DNA of 64,000 nucleotides from Camellia lanceoleosa. Lineage: Eukaryota; Streptophyta; Magnoliopsida; Ericales; Theaceae. Below, one piece after another: positions 22,055 to 33,240 of this stretch. How positions within the stretch are numbered: position 1 is the first letter of the stretch; each line of letters opens with the position of its first letter. The notes beneath the pieces were generated by a model. That model searched no databases. It worked only from the letters and a program-made list of their open reading frames with translations, and was not told the DNA's origin. Both the position numbers and the translations under genes were made by a program. The stretch lies in NCBI GenBank assembly GCA_025200525.1, contig CM045758.1:4592858-4656857 (forward strand). The letters are read 5' to 3'.

Positions 22055-22512
22055 GTTAGCGATATTCTATTTTGCCAGATCATTGCATCCCGAAATCATA
22101 ATTTTCCCTTTAGTGGATTGATCACACAGCCTTAAACCCATACCATGTATGATTAGTTTTTGCTCATGCTGTCTTCTTACCTTCACTTTGGTATTATTAT
22201 ATGTTCTTTTACAGTTAATACGGTGCAGAAGTTGGTTTAATTGATTGCATTAGTAGGCTAAGCAAGAATCTCCTCTACTCGTTTTAGGTGAAAAGGTAAG
22301 AAGCAATGAATACAGCTCTCATTTTGGCATGTTTGTATTGTTTCTCTTTTGATTGATGAAGAATTTATTTTCCAGTTTTCTATTTATTAATGCCAATGAC
22401 GCAGAATGTAACTACTTGTTGACTCTTTTTTTTTTTTTTTCTTTGTTATCAGATGTGAAGGAGAGCTCATAGAACTCCCAAGCAACCTAGATCTTTTGGA
22501 TGATATTGCCTT

Positions 22513-22765
22513 TGTGCCTGTTTGGTGCAGCTTAAAAGCTGCTTATTTCAGCTTTTAACTTAATTTAAGCTATTTTGATGTGTTTGGTTTAGCTTATAGC
22601 TTATAGCTTATAGCTTTTTGGAAGTCAGAAATCAGCTTATTCTTTGAGTGGGGCAGGAGATGCTTAATTTATAAGTCAAAAATCAGCTTATGTTCATAGT
22701 TATAAGCTATAAGTTGTTTAGGCATAAGCTATAAGCACTTTCCAACAGCTCTAGTTGGGCCTGTT
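22513..22765. mobile_element. Probable MITE-like inverted-repeat insertion in the CACTA element
   Basis: The sequence is full of AGCTTATAGCTTATAGC and its complement TATAAGCTATAAG, with GCCTGTTTGGTGCAGC at the left and CTAGTTGGGCCTGTTG at the right. This composition is typical of short hAT-type MITEs in plants. GGATGATATT-CCTTTGTG occurs on both sides (22498 and 22765), so a local duplication is also involved. The exact ends and TSD are not clear. Confidence 0.5.
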
Positions 22766-23049
22766 GGATGATATTTCCTTTGTGAACTCCCAAGCATTTC
22801 ATTGTTTTTATTGTTAAATTTTTATTTGCTTATTATTGTGCTATATTTTTTTGCTTGTCTTGTTGAATTTGTTATTTTGGTTTAAAATAATTATGTAATG
22901 CTTGCCTAATTTTACTCAATATATTGAAATAGTAGCAAACTTTTATCCATATTATTCCTATTTTTTAGTTTTATTATAGCCTACAGGTATATTTTTTTAG
23001 TTAAATCTCAGAGAAGTAGCACAATTTCAAGGAAAAAAAAATTGAAGCT

Positions 23050-23335
23050 ATAACGGCGTTTTGAAACGCCACTATAGTATGTGTAACGGTTATATTTTTT
23101 TTTTAAAAAAGAGCTATCACGACGTTTTTAAAACGTCGCTAAATATGGCGTGATGTCATTATACCAATATGCAGTACATTTAGCGGAATTTTTTAAAAAT
23201 GCCGCCTATACTAATATAGCGACACTTTTAAAGCGTCGTAAAGCTACAGCGACGACCGCATCTTCGGCGTTTGGTACTAAACGTCACAAAAAGAATTAGC
23301 GGCGTTTTTTATAACTATAGCGGCATTTTTTAAAC
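23050..23335. repeat. Right subterminal repeats of the CACTA element
   Basis: ATAACGGCGTTTTGAAACGCC, CGACGTTTTTAAAACGTCG, TAGCGACACTTTTAAAGCG, AGCGGCGTTTTTT and TAGCGGCATTTTTTAAAC recur here in both orientations, mirroring the left end. Several units are self-complementary. Confidence 0.8.
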
Positions 23336-23366
23336 ACTTCCAAAAGTCTAATTTTCAGCAGTGAAT

Positions 23367-24462
23367 TTAGAGCATCTAGTGAGTAGCAGTGAACGAAAGG
23401 TAAAAGTTAGAGTTAACATTAAAGTGAGTTATATTATACCTTGAGTCACCATAATATATTTTATATATGTTTTGAGTTACCATAATTTATTTTACGTATA
23501 TTATATTTTATCTATTATATTAACATTTTTAATTATGTTATTTATTTATGAACCTTATTTGATGTACTAAGGAAAATCTATGGATATAACTGTTTATTAA
23601 AATGTGTTTCGAGTAATTATTTTATAAGTACCACCACGGAGGTTCCATGCCTTGGGGGACTTAAATAACCATTAGCCCTCTGATTAGTCACTTTGTGACC
23701 CTCTCTCTGTCATGCATCCACTAACACTCTGATTTCTGGTATGGAGCAAAGTGTTGTACGGAACTAAGTGCTACACTATTGTGGGAGCCACCTTTAGAGT
23801 TCGTACGAGCCACCTCGTGAGTCCATACATCTGTCCTGTTCTGTTCTATATCCTGGTTATGATTTTTGGTGTGGAGCAAAGTACTGTATGGAGCTAAGTG
23901 CTACACTATGGTGGGAACCACCTCTAGAGTTCGTACGAACTACCTCTTGAGTCCATACATCTGTTTTGTTCCGTTCTATACCGCGGTTATGATTATTTTG
24001 TTTATATGATTTCTGTATTATATGCCAAATGATCTTTGTATTATATGCTCTGCATTTTAATATCAAGCTTTGTTTAGTCAATAATTATCCATGGTGAATT
24101 TCATGCCTTTATGCTCTTAGTATAATATTTCTTACTCCGCCATGTGTTTATGGATGTTTACTAATTTTCAGGAATTAATGCAATTCAAAAAATAACTTTT
24201 TGAGAGTTTTAGAAGCAGGGTTACGGAATAGACACACATTGCACTTTATAGTATTTATAATGCTATTTTTCATATGTAAATATCGGCCTTTTTGGTCAAT
24301 AAATTTTCTTATAAATAGAAGTTTCAATGATTATTTTGGTACTCTCACTTAAATATTATTTCCGCTCATATTTATTAATTTGTTTAAGAATTGGCTGGAT
24401 GTAACTTCAATTACTGGCCATTACGATACTTAACCCTTGGATACAAGGAGCAGGTCGTGACA
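23367..24462 (+). repeat. 3' part of a chromovirus-type LTR
   Basis: It ends CAAGGAGCAGGTCGTGACA at 24462, like the LTRs ending at 6970 and 53058. It contains a duplicated block of about 125 bp (from about 23740 and 23866) with GGAGCAAAGT...TAAGTGCTACACTATGGTGGGA and TTCGTACGA. That block resembles the reverse of 33245-33360 in the minus-strand solo LTR. The CACTA element probably sits inside this LTR. Its start is not identified. Confidence 0.6.
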
Positions 24463-24969
24463 TTTATTGTAATTTTAATCTTACTTTTATTTAAATCAAT
24501 AAATCACACATTTTCCTATCTTTTTTAAGTTTCATATTTTTTCACTTTAATCTTTAAAAAAAAAATTTACTTTAACCCCTATTATTTGAAAAAAAAAATG
24601 TATTTCTAAATCAATTTCAATCCAAATTATATATATATATATATAAACAAATTAATAGTCACGTAGTTTAAAATAATTAACTTACACTTAACCCCCATTA
24701 AGTTTTAATAATTTTTCATTTTAATCATTAAAATATTACTTTTAAGTTTCTATCCATAACTTTTGTAATATTTTATCAATTCACCTCCGAAACCAACTTC
24801 ATCAACTTTTTAACATAAAAGAAATGTCATGTTGGTAACCGCCGGCATAAAAATAAAAAATCTTATGACCCAAAATTTAAAATTTTTAGTTGTTTTGACA
24901 AGTGGCTTATAATTTTATTTTTTAGCATATTATGAAAAAATGAATAAAATATAGGAAGGTGATATGACC
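24463..24969. other. AT-rich spacer, nothing recognised
   Basis: This is AT-rich sequence with a TA run at about 24630-24645. No coding potential or repeat structure is seen. It ends with TGACC (24965-24969), probably the left TSD copy of the outer Ogre-like element. Confidence 0.5.
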
Positions 24970-27900
24970 TGTAGACATTCCATTTTTGACCGATCTTAAG
25001 ACTTGGGCGCTTCATTCTGAACACCCGATGATGAAAGTTACACTGTATAATTTTTTGAATTCTCAGCGAAGAATTTGGTTTCAAGCTCTAATCCCAAACC
25101 TTACGCCCCATTTTGGCCAAACTATTTTAGACCTTAAAACCCTCCTTTCAAAATGCTTCTACAATGTTCTGAGGCTCGCATTTCGTTTAAAATATTATAT
25201 TTTTGGGTAAACCGAGTAAGGACAAAGTAGAAATAAACGGAAAGGAGGTAAACTCTTTAAAAAATATTTAAAAACATCTTAGTTATAGGTTTGGAGTTCA
25301 AGGAAATAGGAGGAGATGGAAGAAAACTAGTTGGGGAAAAGGTTGAGTATCAAACCGTTAAGAAAGAAATAAGCAGTCTTCACTAAAATAGGCATATCTC
25401 TTTATACACTTAGAATTTAGATGTAAGACCACCATCATTGGAAATTAGAATTTTGGGGCTTCAATTTAGGCTCAAGAATCACCTAAAATCGAGTCCGGAT
25501 GAGGGAGATATGCCCGTTTGAAATTGGGTTTGAAATGCAGATTTTTGGACCCAGCCGGGTTTCAATGAAAAATAGTTATTTTGTCCCTTTTAGGCCTGGC
25601 CGTGTGCTTTGGGGCCCAACCGGCTCTCAATAGCGACAAACAGGATAGCTGGTGAGAATTCGCTAGCTGTTGTTTTTTGAAGATATTTTTGACCAAATTG
25701 GCACAAATTCTATAAATAGGCCCCCAGCATTTAGAATTAAAGGTTAGCAAATTTTTCAAAAGCTTTGAAGAGCTAAAAAGATCTCCCTCCATCTTCAATA
25801 CCTTTTTTCACCTTCAAACCTTTTTTAGCTAGACATACACCATACACAATACATACACCATTAGAGCTTGTTCTTGAACCTTTTTGTTGAACTTTCAAAG
25901 CTAATTTTAGAAACTTAAGGTTGTTGGAATCAAGTTTGTTAACTAAGAGCTTACCTCTCTTTTCAAAAGGTATCATTTTGCACATTCTTCTTTAATCTTC
26001 TTCTACTATTTTCCTCTATTTTTCTTGTCTTTATATACTGATTTTCAGAGTTTGAAAAGGTAAAAAATGTAATTTAAAAGTTCCAAAAGTGGAAGGGTTA
26101 GCCACCCCCTTCTTAGTCTTGCTTACTAGTTTTGTATCTCTTTGTTTTTCCTATCTTTTGTGCTCTTTTGACATGATTTTAGTCACTGTTTTTGGGCTAC
26201 TTTCAGAGGCTAAAACATGTGATTTGAAGTTGTAAAAATTGGAGGGGTTAGCCACCTTTCCTTAGACTTGCTTACTAGCTTTGTTCTCTTTAATCTTTGC
26301 TTACTTTTTCTAGCTTTTCAAACTATTTTCAGCTTGTTTTTGGGGCTGTTTTGTCACTGTTTTTTTGGTTTTAGGAGTTGTTTAATTCATTTAATTAGTT
26401 TATGGTTTGAATGTTTTGCTTGTTATATTGTAACTCCTCATGGCTTCGGTTGTTTAAGCCTTAGATATCGAGTCATTCGAGTTGATAGCTTTGTTGTACT
26501 TAGTTTTCTTATAAAGAGTCTCATTCTAATAATCAACTTCGCATAATCATTTTTGCGCTCTCCCTTCTTTCTTCTTTTCTTTTGTTTGAGAGTTTTTCAA
26601 GCGATTGATTGTTATTCAAGGTATGAAAAAGAGACCCATGCTTAATGGTTTAATCTCTACGGAGGTTCATCGTCAAGGCGTAGTCTCTCCCTTTCATGCT
26701 AAAGATCACTTCACGTTTGACATTTCTTCTTATTTAGTGGACTTTACTATCACTTTGGACAAATTGAGTAAAGAATGGAAATGACTAATAAAATTGACAT
26801 TAAAATCAATGAAACCGACATAAAGAAAATGCGTAAAATTGGGTTGGATTCGGCTGGACATTATGTCGAGTCCATCGCTTCAAGAATCGTCACTTATCAA
26901 TTCATGATATTTTGATAAGACTTGAGGTGTGTCTATCTTCCACCTTGAGTAACTTCATGATAGAAGGGAGGGGTGGTTATCTTTCATTGCATTTATCAAA
27001 TTCTTGTCCAAATCGTGTTCGAAATCTTTAAGCCATCAACTTGTGCTCGTTGATGATTTCGGACCCGAGTTCACTCTTCTTTTAAGCTTCATGATAAAGG
27101 AGAGCAGAAGGGACAAACAAGGCCTAGAAAGGCTCTGTCTGTACTGTTTTCACCTCAGAGCACAAAAATAGATTTTTGGTATGAGATTAGGGCATGACCA
27201 GCCCTATTTGGGGGTCGGCCGGCCTCCAATGTTTGGTAAGCAGAGACCTTTTTGGCAGAAACATAGGGCAGTGGCTGAGGGTGAAGCAGAGCAGTCTGGG
27301 CAGATAGAGCAGCTTCTGGACGCTGTGTATGCGATCATTGTGCCTTATTGTTGATTGTATTAATATTATCATTATAATTATCATTGTTGTAAATATTAGT
27401 GTTGTTGCACTTTCATTGGTGTATTGTTATTATGATTAGTATCGTCATAATTCCCTTGTTGTACTAGAGTTAGATAGATAGTTAATTTAGAATTCATTCA
27501 AATATGTAATAAGTAGTTAGTTTAGTTCAATTTATTTGTTTGGTGTTGTAATAGTTAGCTTTTAATATGGACATTTAGACATTCATTCGGACCCTCTCGC
27601 ATGAAGGCTAATATGTAATAATAGTGTATGTCTTCCAACCCCTTTTCTTTCTCCTTTTATTTACCTGCTTATAATGGTAGTGTAGAGCATCATATTTACT
27701 TAGCATTCCCATGATGTTTGCATACACTCGTTGCATGCATTAGGATTCGGCTCATCACACTAACCAATGTCCATTTCAAATTCATTACTTGAATACATGA
27801 TTTATCGCATGCCTTGAATTGGTTCATATACCATGCTAAATAGCCAAGCCTATTAATTGCATGATTGTATTGCGTCGCATTAGTCATATCGCATTATTTA

Positions 27901-28652
27901 GGTGCATGCATGTTTTCTAATTATTTTGCTTTGTTTGGCTTGCCTCGGAGTACTAGGTGAGCATTTTGTGTTTTAGAATGTTACATTGTATGTTCGTGTT
28001 GTCATATCGAACATGTTTACCATGAGGCTAAATGCTTAGTTGATATACCTCTTGAATGCCTGTGGATGAAGGCCTTTTTGCCTAAATTGGGATGATTTGA
28101 TTAATGTACATATGAGCTCACTTTTTCAAGTAACACATATCAAAAACTCTTTTCAAAGCAAACATGAAATCCAAACTTTCCAAAGTAAGCGAATTAGTCT
28201 ATACTTGTATGCATCACATAGTAAAGATAGCATAATAAAATAGAACAAGAGCATATTGTGTACATAAGAATCACATCATGGTTAATAGAGGCCGATCTTT
28301 GATCGGGTGAGTGAGGTGCTCAATTCATGACCTTCCCCTCTCATACCTAACTTCTCGAGCCGAGACACTTTGGTTCTGACGAACAAGTGGTCTTTGGCAC
28401 GAGTCACGGGTTTCTTAAATTTTTTAAAAATATTTAGGTGGCGACTCTGAAATCTAGCAATGTAGTCCATTTTTGGCATTTTTAATTGAAAATTGATTTT
28501 TCAAAAAAGTTGCCGGATTTGGACTATTTTGTGTTTTCACTGTTTCACATTGCACTTGTGAAATCAGATTCAGAACCACGGGAGTCCGAACTGTAGGGCC
28601 ATCATATTCGAGGAGATTAAAACCCTCCGAAGAGCACGAAAAGCAAGCCACA
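24970..28652 (+). repeat. 5' LTR of the outer Ogre-like element, 3683 bp
   Basis: It starts TGTAGACATTCC and ends GCCACA, five bases before a primer-binding site. A GGCC-type segment (25550-25625) precedes a clear TATA box TATAAATAG at 25711. The donor-like CAAAAG|GTATCA is at 25970 and the acceptor-like TTTCACCTCAG ends at 27158. A second GGCC segment with GGTCGGCCGGCC lies at 27197-27232. The hairpin CCGATC-TTT-GATCGG is at 28292-28306 and TGGCGACTCTG at 28439-28449. It is more diverged than the LTR pair of the nested element. Confidence 0.88.
25711..25719 (+). promoter_or_regulatory. TATA box of the outer Ogre-like LTR
   Basis: TATAAATAG lies about 85 bp after the GGCC-type segment and about 250 bp before the donor-like site. 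It is the best TATA match among the LTRs here. Confidence 0.7.
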
Positions 28653-28657
28653 ATTTT

Positions 28658-28675
28658 TGGCAACTCTGCTGGGGA
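28658..28675 (+). promoter_or_regulatory. Primer-binding site of the outer Ogre-like element
   Basis: TGGCAACTCTGCTGGGGA lies five bases after the LTR end. It differs at one base from the nested element's site at 31923. Sites of this type in Ogre/Tat elements are known to pair with the 3' end of a tRNA, reported as tRNA-Arg. The leader runs on to 28828, where the nested element begins after GCTGG. Confidence 0.85.
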
Positions 28676-29395
28676 ATTAGAGAACTTGATTTGAATTTCA
28701 TGATGTGAAATTTTATTTACATATATATGTTGTTTGCATTGCATTTGCATGGTACTCATAAGTTACTGTGTTTTCCATCTACTATTCCTGGACGACTTGC
28801 TTAAAAAGTTTGCCAAAAGGCTAGCTGGTACAGACACCCCATTTTTTACTGCACTTAAGACTTGGACGTCACTGATTGATCACTCAATGATGAATGTGTA
28901 TGCTTGTCAAATGTTTGATTTCCTCAGCAGAAAACCTCAGTTTTGAACCTACAAATCTTGTACCTTGTTTTGGACCAAAATAGTAGTTTTTCAGGCCTGG
29001 GCATCCAGGGACCTGCAGACCCACCACTAGTGTGGTCTGCCGCCCACTTATGTAAATTTCAGATCTTTTTGCCAACTGTGCCAGCTGTCTCCACAGATAC
29101 AGCACTACATTAGCTATGTTTGTATGGATATTTCTGAGATAATCTCATATATTTATATATATAGATGACTCCCTCTCATATTTTTAGGGTTAGAAAAATT
29201 TTGGAAAGCAAAAATTTTGGAAAATATTTCTCTCTCTACATTTCTCTCTTTTCCTTGCAACTTATATAACCTTTGCTTAGATACTCTAAACCAAACCTTG
29301 AGGGATCCTTGCTGAGGTGCTTAAGCTTACATTTTACAACTTGAGAGTGTGAAATTAGTGGTTTGGGAATTCAATGGATCATTCCTCTTCAAGAG

Positions 29396-30500
29396 GTATA
29401 AATTCTAATTTTTTTATACCATCTATTTCTCATCTTTTCTTGTTATTTTTGAGTTGTTTTCCACCTGTTTTGGTGGGCTGAAACTTGTGATTTAAAGCCA
29501 TTAAAGGTAGAGGGGTGGAGCACCCTTCTTTGTGCTTTGTTCCCTAGGCTTTTACCCTTGTGTTTCCCACCTTTTCAATATCTTTTTTTTGAGTTTTTTA
29601 CCATTGAATTTCAAAGTTTTTTAGAGGCTAAAAACCATGTTTTGAAGTCCCAAAAGTGGAGGGGTTAGCCTCCCTTCCTTGTGCTTGTGTATTAGTTTTA
29701 ATTCCTTAATATTTTAGCTTGTTGTTTTAGCTATTTTTGTATTAATTCCAACACTTATTTTGTTTTTTTTTAGGATTGTTTTTGGCCATTCATGTCATTT
29801 ATGCTTTGTATTGCATGCTTGTAGTGTAATGGTCCTCATAGGCTTGGTGGTTTAGGCCTTAGTCACCAACCTATTCGAGTTGATTGCATTTATTTCTTAC
29901 TTTCCATACTTGTGTTCACCTCTAATCACCTGTCATCCTCCTTCTTTTCTTGAATTTTTCTCTTTGTTTTGAGAGTTGCTTCAAAATGAGTGTTTTTTAA
30001 GCTTGAAGGGTGATATTGTGCTTAATGGTTTAATCTCTTTAGGGGTTCGTTACCAACGACATGACATCTCTCTTATGCCCAAAACAACCCTTTGTTTGAA
30101 ACTTCCCTCCATTAGTGGACTTAATTGACTAGTGAATGGAATGTAATTTAAAAAGGAAAATCAATGGTTTAAAAATAGAGCAAGATAATAAAATGATTTG
30201 GGTTCAGTCGGATGGTTTTGAGTCTTGAGTCGTTTCATACTTGTTAAGTGATGTAAACGGTTCAAGAATCAATGTCGAACACCTCCCTTGATCCATATCA
30301 TAATAGGGACAAGGTTTAGGAGTCTTTCACTGTGCAATCATTGAAATTGTATCCCTTGATTCATAAGTCATCACGCAAAGAACTTGCGCAAATTGATGGC
30401 TTGGGAATCGAGCCTACCCCTCATTTGGGCTATTTGATGATAAGGAGAGGTAGGGTGGACAAACATCCCCTGAGAATGCTCTGTTTGTTATCTGTTGCAG
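29396..30500 (+). other. Inferred intron in the 5' LTR leader
   Basis: The donor-like CTTCAAGAG|GTATAAATT and acceptor-like GTTATCTGTTGCAG|CAGG delimit 1105 bp. Both are kept in the 3' LTR (55261 and 56376). The sequence between is T-rich and non-coding. Splicing would join a leader exon of about 200 bp to the exon that begins with the second GGCC array and leads to the PBS and gag. Confidence 0.55.
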
Positions 30501-30509
30501 CAGGAGAAA

Positions 30510-30600
30510 CCCACCATTAGTAGCCCGCAGGCCACCTTTATTGGGCAGCAGACCACCATTAGTGGGTGGCCGGCCAGCATTTCTGGCCTGCCGGCCACTT
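30510..30600. repeat. Second GGCC array in the 5' LTR
   Basis: CCCACCATTAGTAGCCCGCAG, GACCACCATTAGTGGGTGG, CCGGCCAG and GCCTGCCGGCCACTT follow one another. The repeated unit is roughly CCACCATTAGTGGCCGGC in both orientations, so neighbouring units could pair as RNA hairpins. It begins ten bases after the acceptor-like site. Confidence 0.75.
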
Positions 30601-31922
30601 CTTTTAGGCAGGCAGTACCAATTTCATTTCAGAGCAGAGCAAAGGCTGAGGTTCAAAAAAATAGTGCAAAAGCATTCTCGAGGGAAGCAAATCATGTGCA
30701 TGCATAAGCATTTCCCGTAATTCTGGAGTCCCGTTGACTTGTGGACTTGTAATATGTAATTAGTTTAGTTAGAATAACTAGTTAGTTTTGCGTTGTATTT
30801 AATTAATTAGGTAGAATAGTTAGTTAATTCGTGGTTTGTAATAATTAGTTAAGTAGCTTAGCTAATTCATTTATGCGGACCCTCCAGTGCAAGGGCAAAT
30901 ATGTAATAATGTGTATGTCTTCCAACCCCACGTCTTTCTCCCTTTTATTTACTTGCTTACGATGGATAGCTTAGAACATCATGTTTCTTTTAGCATCTTC
31001 CATGCTTGCATCCATTTTTCTTGCATGAATCAAGGCTCAGTTCATCATTCTAACAAGCATTATCGTTTATTACTTCGTTGAATACGTGTTTTAAACTGCA
31101 TGCTATGAACTTGATTCATATGTCATAATTAGTAACCGAGCCTATTAATTGCATTATTGCATTTGTTGTATTAGTCACATTGCATCAGTTAGAACCATGC
31201 ATTTTTCTAACTAGTTGCTCTTTTGGCTCACCTCGAGAATTGGGGTAAGTTTTAGTGCTTTAACACGTTGCATAAGTGTTGTCGTTGCATGATAAGCATG
31301 ATTACCATGAGACTAATTGCTTAAGTGATAAATTGTTTGAATGCCTGTGGATGAAGGCTAACTGCTTGAATTGGAATCGTTTGATCGAAGTACATATGAT
31401 TTCACTTTTTCAAGTAAAACATATTCGAAACAATTTTCAAAAACAAACTTGAAATCAAGTGTTTCAATTTTTACAAATTAGTCTATACTTGTGTGCAACA
31501 CATAGTAAAGTTAGTCTAATAATCAGAACAAGAGCATATAATGTAGATAAGAATCACATCATGATTAGTAGAGGCCGATCTTTGATCGGGCTAGTGGGGT
31601 GCTCAATCCATAACATTCCCCTCTCGTATCTAAGTTCCCGAGCCAAGACAATTTGGTGATGACGGATAAGTGGCCTTTGGCACGAGTCTCGGGTTTCCTA
31701 AATTTTCTAAAAATATTTAGGTGGTGACTCTGTATCTAGCAAAACAGTCCATTTTTGGCATTTTGATTCAAAATTGATTTTCCAAAAGATTTGTCGGATT
31801 TGGACTCTTTGATGTTTGTTTATTTCACATTGCACTTGTGAGATCAGATTCAGAATCACGGGAGTCCAAACTGTGGGGCTAGTCGTCTCCGAAAGGAGCA
31901 TGAAAGGCCGGGCCACAGTTTC

Positions 31923-31940
31923 TGGCGACTCTGCTGGGGA
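31923..31940 (+). promoter_or_regulatory. Primer-binding site of the nested Ogre-like element
   Basis: TGGCGACTCTGCTGGGGA lies five bases after the LTR end (spacer GTTTC). This is where minus-strand DNA synthesis would be primed by a tRNA. The untranslated leader continues to 32449 and resumes at 35275, with no ORF seen before gag. Confidence 0.9.
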
Positions 31941-32949
31941 ATTAGAGAACTTGACTTGAAATTCATGATGTGAATTTTTATCTACACTTATATGTTCTTT
32001 GCATTGCATTTGCATTGGTGCTCTTAAGTCACTGTGTTTTCCTGGACGGTTTGCCAGAGGCTTGTCCAAAAGCTTTCTAAAAGGCTAACTGGTCGTGGGC
32101 TATGCCATAATGGGAACACAACCCTTGGATCTGCACTACCGCTGTTTTTGACGAAACTAGGACAGGGTAACCCTATCCCCCTCATAGGGGGTGTTTTGAC
32201 TCTCTCTTAACTGGTATGTGCTTTACAGTGAAATTGTACAGAAATGTGCATATCAGTTGCACAGTTGGTATCTGTTTTGGGGCAGAATTCAGTGTGGAGT
32301 ACAGTCTTACAGATTTGATCATGTTTGTGTTGATAACATCTTAGCTAAGGTGTTGTGTGGTTTTTGATTGTTGCTTGTTTGCTTTATTTATTTTGCTAGG
32401 TAGTTTAAAACCATAGCTTCAAAAGGTTCGGATACCCCCCAAGTACTCTTGTCACGCCCCAAACCCGCCCCTAAAAGTTTGGGCATGACCTATTCAGAAA
32501 TGGACACTAAACCTGTTTTATATATATATCATACGGGGCCTGAACGAAAGCATTTAAGAAGATAAAATACATAGAATAACATCCATTGAGCTAATACTAA
32601 CATGCCAGGATCGCATACACGTACTCAGCCCCTTTACTGAGCATATAATTAAACATCATATACATACATTTTCACTTAAATAGACAGTTAACTAAAAATT
32701 TAATAAAACTTTACAGAAATGCATGGGCTTGGTCTGGGTGCCTGGACACACTGAGGTTGACAAATGAAAGGCGAGCATCAAGGGTTAAGACTGACCTCCA
32801 AGGTGGTCACCTACAGAACAGACATAACACCAAGTAAGCCAGGCTCAGTGAGTGATAGTACATAAACAAAACAATACTTCATTGGAAACATAATATATCA
32901 ATGCGTGTGAAATTGCAAAGTTAACATAGTTAGTCTGATTCTGTACTAA

Positions 32950-33240
32950 GTTCATAACGACCTTAGGCCCGGTCTTGAAATATAATAACATGAAACATAA
33001 TATCTTGAAGTATAATGGCTTTAAGCCCTTGAATATCATAGCATTAAACTTTTAACATGTTGGCATAAAGCCCTTGAAACATAGTGGCATAAAAGCCCTT
33101 GAAAGTGGCATGAAGCCCTTGTAACATATTGGCACTAAAACATATGGCACAAGGCCCTTGAAAGTGGCATGAAGCCCTTGTAACATATTGGCACTAAGGC
33201 CCTTGAAACATATTGGCACTAAGGCCCTTAGATGAATTCA
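32950..33240. repeat. ~26-bp degenerate tandem repeat in the minus-strand solo LTR
   Basis: Units like ATTGGCACTAAGGCCCTTGAAACAT and GTGGCATGAAGCCCTTG recur about ten times. A larger duplicated block (GAAAGTGGCATGAAGCCC and its continuation) occurs near 33098 and 33160. It lies in the inferred leader intron. Confidence 0.8.

Larger units (their letters stand above)
18236..23363. mobile_element. CACTA-type DNA transposon, 5128 bp, TSD AAT
   Basis: The left end is CACTACAGGAAATG and the right end, read inward, is CACTGCTGAAAATTAG. Both begin CACT with a short imperfect terminal inverted repeat. AAT flanks both ends (18233-18235 and 23364-23366), which is the 3-bp duplication expected of CACTA (En/Spm) elements. 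Subterminal regions carry many copies of AACGGCGTTTT/AAACGCCG-type motifs in both orientations (18258-18370 and 23050-23335). No transposase is recognisable inside, so this copy looks non-autonomous. It carries exon-like sequence and a smaller nested repeat. Confidence 0.85.
28829..31917 (+). repeat. 5' LTR of the nested Ogre-like element, 3089 bp
   Basis: It starts TACAGACACCCC (TGTAGACACCCC in the partner) and ends GGGCCACA. A GGCC/CCACCACTAGTGTGG segment is at 29018-29050 and TATATATAG at about 29155. The donor-like TTCAAGAG|GTATAA is at 29396 and the acceptor-like TTATCTGTTGCAG ends at 30500. The second GGCC array is at 30510-30600, the hairpin at 31575-31589 and the PBS-like 11-mer (one change) at 31722-31732. 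By eye it differs from the 3' LTR at about 15-20 of the first 190 bases, so the insertion is not recent. Confidence 0.93.
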
